64,000 nucleotides of DNA from positions 1-64,000 of the forward strand of contig CAVSRC010000010.1 of the NCBI GenBank assembly GCA_963730325.1, read 5' to 3'. The stretch is from CAVSRC01 sp963730325 (lineage in GTDB: Bacteria > Pseudomonadota > Alphaproteobacteria > Rhizobiales > Kaistiaceae). Numbering within the stretch: the first letter of the stretch is position 1; every line of letters starts with the position of its first letter. Below, one piece after another: positions 1 to 8,238 of the stretch. A program made the translations under genes and the position numbers. The notes beneath the pieces are model-generated. The model had not been told where the DNA came from and ran no database searches. It was given only the letters and a program-made list of their open reading frames with translations.

Positions 1-9
1 GATGGGCTT

Positions 10-444
10 CTAGCTCATGCGCGGGCCGCGCCGGGCGTTCTGCTCGGCCGCGCCCAGCGCGATGAAACGCTCGGCGTCGGCGCAGAATTCCGCGATCCAG
101 TCCCACACCGACATTTGCGCGAGGACGATCGCGCCGGTGTCGCCGGACAGCACCCAGACGGGCGAATCCGGCGCCTCTCCGGCCAGCAGGTAGGAGAGGT
201 AGTCGTCATAGCGCGAGCAGATGAAGACGGCATTTTGCGGAATGCCGAGGTCGATGCCGTCCTCGGCATAGGTGGCAATGGTCTCCCGCGCGGCGCGGTT
301 CACGCCATCGAGCTGGTCGGCATAGAGGCGGAACTCGCGATCGTTGACCATCCTGCCGGCGCGCTGGCCGATCAGCCCGAGGATCGCCCGATAGCTGTCA
401 GGGAAACGGCCGTAGGTCGCCTCGAGGCGCGCGATCTCCTGCAC
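10..444 (-). CDS. SMI1/KNR4 (SUKH)-like protein
   Basis: The 144-residue product has the feel of a SUKH/SMI1-KNR4 domain. An N-terminal segment with ATYGRFPDSYRAIL is followed by a middle stretch with GIPQNAVFICSRYDDY and by a segment rich in W and acidic residues (SVWDWIAEFCADAERF). SUKH proteins are often immunity proteins to polymorphic toxins, but no toxin gene is visible here, so the role is open. The only in-frame start is GTG at 444. The frame stays open upstream to a stop near 580 without any ATG, GTG or TTG, and that stretch looks coding. Either the true N-terminus lies in another frame (a single-base error, as in neighbouring genes) or the gene starts at the GTG. Family assignment is moderate. 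Confidence 0.55.
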   Translation of the reverse strand: MQEIARLEATYGRFPDSYRAILGLIGQRAGRMVNDREFRLYADQLDGVNRAARETIATYAEDGIDLGIPQNAVFICSRYDDYLSYLLAGEAPDSPVWVLSGDTGAIVLAQMSVWDWIAEFCADAERFIALGAAEQNARRGPRMS

Positions 445-598
445 AGGGCAAAAGGCAACGTCCTCGGGCGCCGCAATGCCCGAGGCGATGAGCCGTCGCT
501 TGAGCGATGCCGCGTCGATCGTGAGAGCCCTCCGTGCCCAGTCGGATCGACACTGTGCACCAGAAGGCTGCTGCTGTCAGAGCGTCTTTTGCTGCTGC

Positions 599-888
599 TC
601 AGCGCGCGATCCGGCCCGGGCGCGGCGACGGAGCCACGGCCCGCCGCGCGACCGGGCGGTTGTTGGACAGGAGATCGCCGGCCGTCAGGATGACCATGCC
701 GACCAGATAGACCGCGACCAGGACGAGGAGCGGGACGATCAGCGCCGGATAGCCGAGAAGTAGATCGCGAAGGCCCACAGGGCGAGCACATTGGCGAGGA
801 AGAAGAGCTTCTCGACCATGTCGCCGTACCAGGCGCTCTTGAGCATCCAGCCGAGTACGGGAACGGCAAACACCACGTTTTTCAGCAT
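599..888 (-). CDS. Small membrane protein, one frameshift
   Basis: The product starts MLKNVVFAVPVLGWMLKS from an ATG at 886-888 and has two or three hydrophobic segments, including LFFLANVLALWAFAIY and a second one containing LIVPLLVLVAVYLVGMVILT. The tail is basic. The two halves lie in different frames that meet near 750. One missing base in a C run there would join them, and 290 nt plus one base is exactly 97 codons. Codon use and hydrophobicity are continuous across the junction, so I treat it as one gene with a sequence error. No function is recognised. It lies downstream of the TRAP genes on the same strand but is separated by about 190 bp, so it may be independently transcribed. Confidence 0.55.
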
Positions 889-1080
889 TGTTGCGAATTG
901 TCCTTCCGTTCTGGCGCGCCCGGCGGCGCAGGCGGCACCAGCGATCGCGACGACCACGGTCACATAGTAATTTTTCTATATCTAATGACCGGCGCGCCAA
1001 AGGTGGACCGCTCGGGGCTGCGACCGAAGCGCGCGCTTGCGCCCCGCCGGAGCCTGGGCGAAGCGGCGACCGAAACCGTG

Positions 1081-2376
1081 TCAGCCGCGATAGCCGAACT
1101 GCTGCGGCAGCCAGAGCACGATTTCGGGGAAGAGGACCATCAGCATCAGCGCGGCGATCAGGACGAAGAGGAACGGCCAGATCTCGCGGATGATGTCGCG
1201 CAGCGGAATGCCGGTGATGCCGTTGATGACGAAGAGCAGCACGCCATAGGGCGGCGTCGCCAGGCCGATCATGATGTTGACGACGATGACGACGCCGAAA
1301 TGGACCAGATCGATGCCGAGCGCCCGCGCCGTCGGCAGGAAGATCGGCACGACGATGAGGAGAAGCGTGGTGGCGTCGAACAGGCAGCCGAGGGCGAGGA
1401 AGACGACGTTGGCCGCGATGAGGAAGGCTTCCGGCGACAGATTGAGCGCGGTCAGCTGCGTGGCGACCAGATCGGGAATGTTCTCGCTCGCCACCAGATA
1501 GTTGAAGACCAGGGCCGAGGCGATGATCAGCCCGACGATGCCGGTCGAACGGGCGGCGTCGAGCACGAGGCCGAAGAAGTCGCGCCAGGAGAGGGCGCGG
1601 TAGACGAAGACGGCGAGCAACAGCGCATAGGCGGCGGCGATCGAGGCGGCTTCGGTCGGTGTGGTGGCGCCGCCATAGATGCCGGCGAGCAGGATCACCG
1701 GCAGCATGAGGGCGGGAAAGGCGCGCACGGTCAGGCGCGGCATCTCGCGCAGCGGCACCGCCTCGTCGCGCGGGAAGTCGCGCCGGTGCGCCGACCAGAC
1801 ATTGAGGACCATCAGCAGCGGCCCCCAGCATGAGCCCGGGAACGATGCCGCCGAGAAACAGGTAGCCGACCGAGGTGTCGGAGACCAGCGCGTAGAGCAC
1901 CATCGGGATCGAGGGCGGGATGATCGGTCCGATGACGGCCGAGGCCGCCGTCAGCGCGGCGGCATAGCCGGCAGGATAGCGGCCTTCCTTGCGCATCATG
2001 TCGATGATGATGCGGCCGATGCCGGCGGCGTCGGCGATGGCCGAGCCCGACATGCCGGAGAAGATCAGGCTGGCGACGACGTTGACCTGGGCGAGGCCGC
2101 CGCGAAAGCGGCCGACAACCGCCAGGCAGAAGGCCAGCAGCCGGTCGCTGACCGTTCCGGCGTTCATGAAATTGGCCGCGACGATGAACAGCGGCACCGC
2201 GAGCAGAACGAAGGAATTGAACAGGCCGTTGAGCGCCTGTTCGGCCACCAGGCCGACGTCCTGGCCGCTGATGAAGAGATAGCCGATCGCGCCGACAGCG
2301 TGGCGAAGGCAATCGGCACGCCGATGGCGGAAAGGAGGAGAAGAGCACCGATGGCGAAGAGAAAGGCGCCGCTCAT
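1081..2376 (-). CDS. dctM: TRAP transporter large permease DctM, frameshifted
   Basis: This is the 12-TM large permease of a TRAP transporter, which imports an organic acid in symport with Na+ using the DctP binding protein. Family signatures are intact: GLAQVNVVASLIFSGMSGSA, IIPPSIPMVLYA and TPPYGVLLFVI near the C-terminus. The coding sequence changes frame twice, near 2296 (one base apparently missing) and near 1815 (one base apparently extra). The net change is zero and the total of 1296 nt is 432 codons, a normal DctM length. The ATG overlaps the dctQ stop (ATGA). If the shifts are real the transporter is dead, but I think they are errors because every conserved segment is preserved. The substrate is unknown. 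The divergent aldolase suggests a sugar acid. Confidence 0.85.
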
Positions 2377-2904
2377 GGGTCATTCCACCGTCGCCGCCGG
2401 CCCGTGCCCGGCGGCGGGCCGTCGCCGGTCTCCCGCCGCCAGTTGCGCCCGAGAAGCCGGATCAGCGAAGCGAGGCTGCGCGCGATGACCGCGAGAACGA
2501 ACAGGATCCAGACCGAATAGACGTAGTCGAAGCGGATGCGGGTCACCGGCGTGACGTCGATCTTCATGAAGGTGATGAAGGAGAACATGGCCGGGAAGCC
2601 GGCGACGAAGGCCCCGCCGATGGCGGCGACCCCGAGGATCGCCATCACCCGCCGGGCCGGCGGCCTGACGCCGTCATAGATCATGGTGAAGGCGACATGG
2701 TCGCGCTCGCGCAGCAGGAAGGCGGCGGTCCAGAAGATCACCCAGATGTAGAAGATGACGCAGGCTTCCGACGTCCAGCCCAGCGGGTGGTTGATCACGT
2801 AGCGCATGAACACCTGCAGCAGAAAGGCGCCGAACATGGCGACGAACAAGCCGACCGCCACGAATTCGGCGCCCTTCCGCAGGTAGAAGCAGAATCCGCG
2901 TCAT
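2373..2904 (-). CDS. dctQ: TRAP transporter small permease DctQ, N-terminal frameshift
   Basis: This is the four-helix small membrane subunit of the TRAP transporter, bridging DctP and DctM. The main frame from 2861 contains VFMRYVINHPLGWTSEACVI and IWVIFWTAAFLLRERDHVAF, which are typical DctQ sequence, and it ends with a basic tail. The frame is open upstream of the GTG at 2861 with good DctQ-like sequence (FCFYLRKGAEFVAVGLF) but lacks a start. An ATG at 2904, 11 bp after dctP and one frame off, would give MTR followed by that segment if one extra base is removed near 2895. The corrected length would be 176 residues, usual for the family. It is translationally coupled to dctM by a 4-bp overlap. 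Confidence 0.8.
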
Positions 2905-2914
2905 CCGCGGAGGC

Positions 2915-3913
2915 TCAGTTCACCGCGTTGACGCGATCGACGATGCCGGCCGGCCAGTCCTTGGCGAAGTCCGACTTCAGGTACATCTCCTGGACGTGCT
3001 TGCGGAACGCATCGACGTCCGGCTTGTAGACCTTGAGGCCCTGGTCCTTGAAGAACTGGACGAGCTGCGCCTCGTCCTTGATGCGGTTTTCGTTGTTGTA
3101 GGCGGTCGCCGCCATGGCGGCGTCGGTGACCTTCTGCTGCTGGTCGGCCGAAAGCTTGTCCCAGGTGATCTTGGAGATCGACAGGAAGATGGCGTCGACC
3201 AGGTGGTCGGTCAGCACGATCTGGTTGGTGACCTCGTAGAACTTGGCGGCCTTGTCGGTCGGCAGCGGGTTGTCCTGGCCGTCGATGGCGCCGGTCTGCA
3301 GGCCGGTATAGACCTCGCCGAAGGCCATCGGCGTCGGATTGGCGCCGAGCGCGGTGCCGAGGAACTGCCAGGCGTCGGAGCCGGGCATGCGCAGCTTCAC
3401 GCCGGCAAGGTCGGCCGGCGTCATGATCTTCTTGTCGCCGCGCAGGTCGAGCTCGCGGGTGCCGAGATAGCCGACGTCGAGGATGTGGATGCCCATCTGG
3501 TCCTCGACCATCTTGTAGAATTCCTTGCCGATGTCGCCGCGGAAGACCTTCTGCTGGTGCTCGGGGCTGCGGATCAGGTAGCCGGCGGTGAACACCGACC
3601 AGGCCGGGATCTGCTTGGAGATGTCCTGGGCGGAGATCATCGCCATGTCGAGATTGCCGCGCTGCATGGCGGCGGGCTCGGTGCCCTGCTTGAAGAGCGT
3701 CGCGTTGAGGTGGATCTCGACGTTGAACTGGCCGGGCGCGCTCTTGTCGAGCGTGTCCTTGAAGACGGTCAGCATCTTGGCGTGCCAGTCGGATTCGACC
3801 GCCGGCGTCGAAATGCGGAGCTTGATCGGGGCGGCGAACGCCGGTGCGGCGGCGACCACGGCAACGGCGGCGACCAGCGCCAGAACGGAACGTCTCGTGC
3901 AATTCTGCTTCAT
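2915..3913 (-). CDS. dctP: TRAP substrate-binding protein DctP
   Basis: This is the periplasmic solute-binding protein of the DctP family. It has 332 residues starting MKQNCTRRSVLALVAAVAVV, a Sec signal peptide with cleavage after AFA, then IKLRISTPAVESDWHAK. The family core is recognisable: GELRMPGSDAW-like specificity-helix region (KLRMPGSDAWQFLGTALGAN), then FGEVYTGLQTGAIDGQDNPL with the region that normally supplies the conserved carboxylate-binding arginine just before it. The ATG at 3911-3913 is chosen over upstream starts because a GGGAGG ribosome site lies at the right distance and because it begins the signal peptide. It is the first gene of dctP-dctQ-dctM and is divergent from the aldolase gene across a 187-bp control region. 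The ligand is unknown; DctP proteins usually bind carboxylates or sugar acids. Confidence 0.9.
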   Translation of the reverse strand: MKQNCTRRSVLALVAAVAVVAAAPAFAAPIKLRISTPAVESDWHAKMLTVFKDTLDKSAPGQFNVEIHLNATLFKQGTEPAAMQRGNLDMAMISAQDISKQIPAWSVFTAGYLIRSPEHQQKVFRGDIGKEFYKMVEDQMGIHILDVGYLGTRELDLRGDKKIMTPADLAGVKLRMPGSDAWQFLGTALGANPTPMAFGEVYTGLQTGAIDGQDNPLPTDKAAKFYEVTNQIVLTDHLVDAIFLSISKITWDKLSADQQQKVTDAAMAATAYNNENRIKDEAQLVQFFKDQGLKVYKPDVDAFRKHVQEMYLKSDFAKDWPAGIVDRVNAVN

Positions 3914-4028
3914 TGAAGTTCCTCCCAATTTGGCGACCGGCGCGTTTCTCCTCCGACGCCGCCATGTCGTCATGTTCTATCGGGCGGCAGGCATCGCTTC
4001 GGCCGCAATCACGCTTGTTGAACACGCA

Positions 4029-4040
4029 CTAACATGTTAG
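4029..4040. promoter_or_regulatory. Palindromic operator candidate for the GntR regulator
   Basis: CTAACATGTTAG is a perfect 12-bp palindrome between divergent dctP and the aldolase gene. FadR-subfamily GntR proteins with FCD domains commonly bind short palindromes of this kind, and a FadR-type regulator is encoded two genes away. It sits where it could repress both directions. The assignment to this regulator is inference. Confidence 0.5.
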
Positions 4041-4100
4041 CGTAACTCTCACTGACACACAAGCGCCGTCGGACGTGGCGCGACACTGGGATCATGGACG

Positions 4101-4992
4101 ATGGCCCAACGGCGGGAGTTCGGCATTGCGGCGGCGCTGACGACGCCGTTTGCCGGCGGACGCGATCGACGTCGAGCGGCTCTGCCGCCACGCGATCGAG
4201 TCGCTCGACCGTGGCTGCGCCAGGATCGCCCTGTTCGGCACGACCGGCGAGGGCCCCTCGATCGGGCTCGGCGAGCGCCGGCCGGTGCTCGAGGCGCTGC
4301 GAGGCCCATGGCGTCGGCAGCGACAGGCTGACGCTCGGCATCACCGCCGTCGGCCGTCGACGACGCGCTGGCCGAGGCGCGGCTTGCCGGCGAGTTCGGT
4401 ATCCGCTCGCTGCTGGTGACGCCGCCCTACTACTACAAGGACGTGAGCCCGTCGGCGGTGCGCGACTGGTTCGCCGCCTTCATCGGAGCCCTGCCGGACG
4501 GCGGGCCGGAGCGTGATCCTCTACAACATTCCGCAGGTGACCGGCGTGGCGATACCGGCGGACGTGGTCGGCGCGCTGAAGGCGCAGTTCCCGGATCGCA
4601 TCTTCGGCGTCAAGGATTCCTCCGGCGACTGGGCCAGCGCCGAGCGCCTGCTGACCCGTTTTCCCGATCTCGCCATCCTCATCGGTGACGAGCGGCTGCT
4701 CGAACGTGCCGTCAAGCTCGGCGCCGCCGGCTCGATCAGCGGCGTCGCCAATTTCCGGCCCGATCTGCTCAACGCGATCATGGCCGGCGCGCCGGCCGAT
4801 GCCGGGCTGGAGCCGCTGGTCGAGGCGATCGTGCGCTTCCCGGCCACCTCGGCGGTCAAGGCGCTGGTTGCCCACGTCACCGGCGAGGCGGCCTGGCGCG
4901 CGGTCCGGCCGCCGCTCAGTCCGCTCAGCGAAGCCGAAGCAGCCGGCCTGGCGGCCGTCTACGACCGGCTGTTCGCCCGCATGGTGGCATGA
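4101..4992 (+). CDS. DapA/NanA-family aldolase or dehydratase, four frameshifts
   Basis: This member of the dihydrodipicolinate synthase/N-acetylneuraminate lyase family is a TIM-barrel enzyme using a Schiff-base lysine. Motifs are visible in order: the start MAQRREFGIAAALTTPF, then GTTGEGPS, then LLVTPPYYYK, then ILYNIPQVTG with the catalytic tyrosine, and FGVKDSSGDW with the Schiff-base lysine. They lie in different frames, with shifts near 4158, 4293, 4350 and 4508. Each is explained by one extra base, and 892 minus 4 gives 296 codons, the usual family length. It overlaps the GntR gene by ATGA and is divergent from the TRAP operon, so it probably acts on the 2-keto-3-deoxy sugar acid or related acid that the transporter brings in. 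The exact reaction cannot be read from sequence. Confidence 0.8.
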
Positions 4993-5699
4993 GCGCGCCG
5001 GCAGCAGCCCCGCGCAGCAAGCGGCCCGCGCCCGCGGCGCACGGATCCGTGCCGCCGGCACTGAAGCTCCGCGACAAGGCCTATCAGAGCTTCACCGAGC
5101 GGCTGCTCGCCCGGGAAATCCGCCCGGGGCAATTCGTCAGCCAGCGCGAACTCGTCGGCATCACCGGCATGTCGCTCGGCGCTGTGCGCGAGCTGATTCC
5201 GCGCCTCGAGGCCGACGGGTTGATCAAGACCGTGCCCCAGCGCGGCATGCAGATCGCCCATGTCGATCTCAACCTGATCCGCAATGCCTTCCAGTTCCGC
5301 CTGCTTTTGGAAAAGGAAGCGGTCGCCCAATTCGTCGAGACGGCGAGCGACGAAGAGCTCGCAGCCCTGCACCAGAACCATGTGGCGATCCTCGCCGAGG
5401 CGAAGCGCGGCGTGACGCCCGAGCTTCTGCGCCGCGCCCAGCAGATGGACTGGGACATCCACGACCTGATGATCGACCGGCTCGGCAACGAGATCATCTC
5501 CAACGCCTATCGGGTGAATTCGCTCAAGATCCGGCTGATCATCTTCGAGCGCGTGCGCATGTTGCCGGAACTGGTCGTCTCGGTGATGCACGAACACCTG
5601 CCGGTCATCGAGGCGCTGCGGCGGCGCGATGCCGCCGGCGCAGTCGCCGCGCTCGAGGCGCATATCGCCAGCGCCAGGACCCGGGCGCTGCAGATCTAG
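4989..5699 (+). CDS. GntR-family (FadR subfamily) transcription regulator
   Basis: The 236-residue product has an N-terminal winged helix (residues about 28-95, with RLLAREIRPGQFVSQRELV and VRELIPRLEADGLIKTVPQR) and a C-terminal all-helical FCD domain with the metal-ligand pattern WDIHDLMIDRLGN and HEHLPVIEAL. FCD proteins sense small carboxylates or sugar acids through a bound metal. It overlaps the aldolase stop by ATGA and is probably co-transcribed with it. It is the likely local regulator of both the aldolase operon and the divergent TRAP genes, through the palindrome at 4029-4040. The frame is intact, unlike its upstream neighbour. Confidence 0.88.
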   Translation: MSAPAAAPRSKRPAPAAHGSVPPALKLRDKAYQSFTERLLAREIRPGQFVSQRELVGITGMSLGAVRELIPRLEADGLIKTVPQRGMQIAHVDLNLIRNAFQFRLLLEKEAVAQFVETASDEELAALHQNHVAILAEAKRGVTPELLRRAQQMDWDIHDLMIDRLGNEIISNAYRVNSLKIRLIIFERVRMLPELVVSVMHEHLPVIEALRRRDAAGAVAALEAHIASARTRALQI

Positions 5700-5853
5700 C
5701 GGCTTCAGGCCGCATGCAAGGTCAATGTCATCGGGCGTGCGTTGGCCGGCGTCGATGGCGAGACTGACCCGAACCGGACTTCGCGTTCTGGCCACGCGTG
5801 GCGCCGCGCGTTCACCGGTGTCAACGGGGCACGACCGCTGTGGTGCCCGGCGT

Positions 5854-7602
5854 TCAGTCGTTCAGCCCCGCCTTGCGCAGACCGTCGATCAGAAGCGTTG
5901 CGTCCTCGGCGCGCCGGTACACCGCAAACTTCAGGGTATGAGCCATCGAAACACCGGGATTGATCCGCCGCGCTTCCGCCAGCGTATCGCGCGCAAGCGC
6001 ATCCTCTCCCAGCTGTCCGTAGGCGGCCGCAAGGAAAAGATAAGTGGGCAGTGCGTGCGGATTGCGGGTGACGCTGCGCTTGATCGATTGCACCGCATCC
6101 GCGAAGCGGTGCATCATGAACTGCGCCAGCCCGACATAAAGCGGGTAGTAGAACGGGTAGAACGGGTTGAGGCGCGTCGCCTTCTCGATCAGCCCTTCGA
6201 CCCGCTCAGGCTCGCCGCCAAAGCACGACACGCCGGCAAGGTTGGCATAGGCTTCCGCGTCCCCCGGCTCGACCTCCACCCAGCGTCTCGCGGCCGCCAT
6301 CGCCTCGTCGTGCTGTCGCATGAACTGATGAACCGTGCTGAGCGCCTCATAGACCAGCGGCAGGGAGGGATTGAGCCGTTTGGCCGTTTGCGCCAGCGCG
6401 GAGGCCTGTTCGAGCCTATCGGCAGTACCGGAAATCCAGTCCTGCACATGAGTCTCCGCCGCCCCCGCATAGCCCTCGGCGTAGTTCGGGGCGAGAGCCA
6501 TCGCCCGCTCGTAGAGTTGCCGCGCGGCCGCGTTCCCTTCCGTGGTGAACAACCGGTACTGCTCGCGCGCGCGCAATACGCAATCGTAGGCTTCCGGGTT
6601 CTCCGGCTTTCCACGCGATGACACATCGCGTCCGGCATCGGTCAGTTGCACCTCGAGGGCGCGCACGATCTGTGTCGTCACGTCGTCCTGCACGGCGAAT
6701 ATGTCGGCGAGGTCGCGGTCATATCGCTCCGCCCAGACGTGCCCTCCCGAACCGCCGTCGATAAGCTGGGCGGTGATCCGAACCCGTTGCCCTGCCTTGC
6801 GGACGCTGCCTTCCAGAACGTAGCGCACTTGCAGGTCGCGGCAGACGTCCTGCACTTTGGTTGCCTTGCCCTTGTAGGTGAAGGTCGAGTTGCGGGCGAT
6901 GACGAGAAGCGCCGGCAATCGCGACAGCTCGGTGATGATGTCTTCGGTGATGCCGTCGGCGAAGTAGTCCTGCTCGGGGTCGGCGCTCATGTTGTCGAAC
7001 GGCAGGACGGCAACCGAGGGCTTTTCTGCCGTTGCTGGCCGGCTCGGGCCGGGATCGACCGCCGGAAGCGCCGTTGCGCTCGCCGCGTCGTCGACCCGGA
7101 TATGCCAGGTGTCGACCGGTTCGGGGATGTTCTTGAGCCGTTGTGCCCCCATGGCGGTCAGCTCGACATCGACCTTGCCGCGCACCTGCTCGTAGACGGC
7201 GCGCGAGATGCACACGCCACCGGCCGGCGCAAGCGGTTCCAGCCGTGCCGCGATATTGACGCCGTCGCCGAGGATATCGTCACCGTCGATGACGATGTCG
7301 CCGACATTGATGCCCATGCGCAGGCGCAGCCGACGGTCTTCCGGGTCTCCCGCGCCGCGTTCGCGCATGTCCGTCTGAATGGCGAGCGCCGCACGCAGTG
7401 CGGCAACAGCCGAAGCAAACTCGATCAGAAATCCGTCGCCCATGGTCTTGATCAGGCGCCCGCCGGCGGCCGCGATCCTTGGGTCGATGACCTCGGCCCG
7501 TAGCGCCCTCAAGCGCGTGACGACGCCTTCTTCATCGGCTGCCATCTGGCGGCTGAAGCCGACAACATCTGCGACGAGAATGGTGGTCAGGCGTCGGTCC
7601 AT
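5854..7602 (-). CDS. Class III adenylate/guanylate cyclase with TolB/FlgO-like and TPR domains
   Basis: The 582-residue protein begins MDRRLTTILVADVVGFSRQM, the start of a class III nucleotidyl cyclase domain. It has the two metal-binding aspartates (VADVVGFS and MGDGFLIEF) and GINVGDIVIDG downstream. Residues about 195-310 form a FlgO/TolB-N-like segment (SVAVLPFDNMSADPEQDYFA, YVLEGSVRKAG, HVWAERYDR). The rest is TPR helices (APNYAEGYAGAAETHVQDW and others). This architecture is common in Hyphomicrobiales, often in many paralogues. The ATG at 7602 is chosen because it starts the cyclase fold; the longer upstream reading is not conserved-looking. It may make cAMP or be a degenerate cyclase used as a scaffold. 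It is convergent with gntR and stands alone. Confidence 0.85.
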   Translation of the reverse strand: MDRRLTTILVADVVGFSRQMAADEEGVVTRLRALRAEVIDPRIAAAGGRLIKTMGDGFLIEFASAVAALRAALAIQTDMRERGAGDPEDRRLRLRMGINVGDIVIDGDDILGDGVNIAARLEPLAPAGGVCISRAVYEQVRGKVDVELTAMGAQRLKNIPEPVDTWHIRVDDAASATALPAVDPGPSRPATAEKPSVAVLPFDNMSADPEQDYFADGITEDIITELSRLPALLVIARNSTFTYKGKATKVQDVCRDLQVRYVLEGSVRKAGQRVRITAQLIDGGSGGHVWAERYDRDLADIFAVQDDVTTQIVRALEVQLTDAGRDVSSRGKPENPEAYDCVLRAREQYRLFTTEGNAAARQLYERAMALAPNYAEGYAGAAETHVQDWISGTADRLEQASALAQTAKRLNPSLPLVYEALSTVHQFMRQHDEAMAAARRWVEVEPGDAEAYANLAGVSCFGGEPERVEGLIEKATRLNPFYPFYYPLYVGLAQFMMHRFADAVQSIKRSVTRNPHALPTYLFLAAAYGQLGEDALARDTLAEARRINPGVSMAHTLKFAVYRRAEDATLLIDGLRKAGLND

Positions 7603-7895
7603 GAACGTCCCCGGCGTCACGAAGCGTCGCCTCGGCCGGCAGAGTGTGCGGCAACGCGTCCGCGTCAACAAGCGGCGTTTGACTTGTGCGTCCGGTCCCG
7701 GCGAACAGCGGCCGTCACCTCAGCCTCGAAATTGTCGCGTGCGGCGCGGCGTATGAATGAACGATATCAACCAGCGGCTCGCCCGCTTGGCGACGGCCCG
7801 ACGACGATGGTGCAGCGATATCCGCGCTCGGTTGCCAACTGGCAGGCGGGAGGCCACGGCAAGCCGCTGTCGAAAGCGCAACTGTTTGAAATCAT

Positions 7896-7972
<77 letters not shown>

Positions 7973-8238
7973 ACGGCGCGGCACCTGGGCCGCACCGGGG
8001 TTTGATAGCCCAACGGCCGTCTCATCACAACAAGACCAAGCCGGCCCCGCCGCCGCCCGCGCCCCGGCGGGTGCCCGAAAAGCCCGGCACTGCCGCCACG
8101 ATGGGCAATCGCGCCGGCAGCGGCTTGACGCGGGCGATTTCCACAAAGCAAGGTGAGGGCTTGCGCCGCTGGCGCGGGGCATGCATGCAGGCGACGACCG
8201 CACACTGTCGATTCCGGGACGCAAACGAGGAGGCGCCC

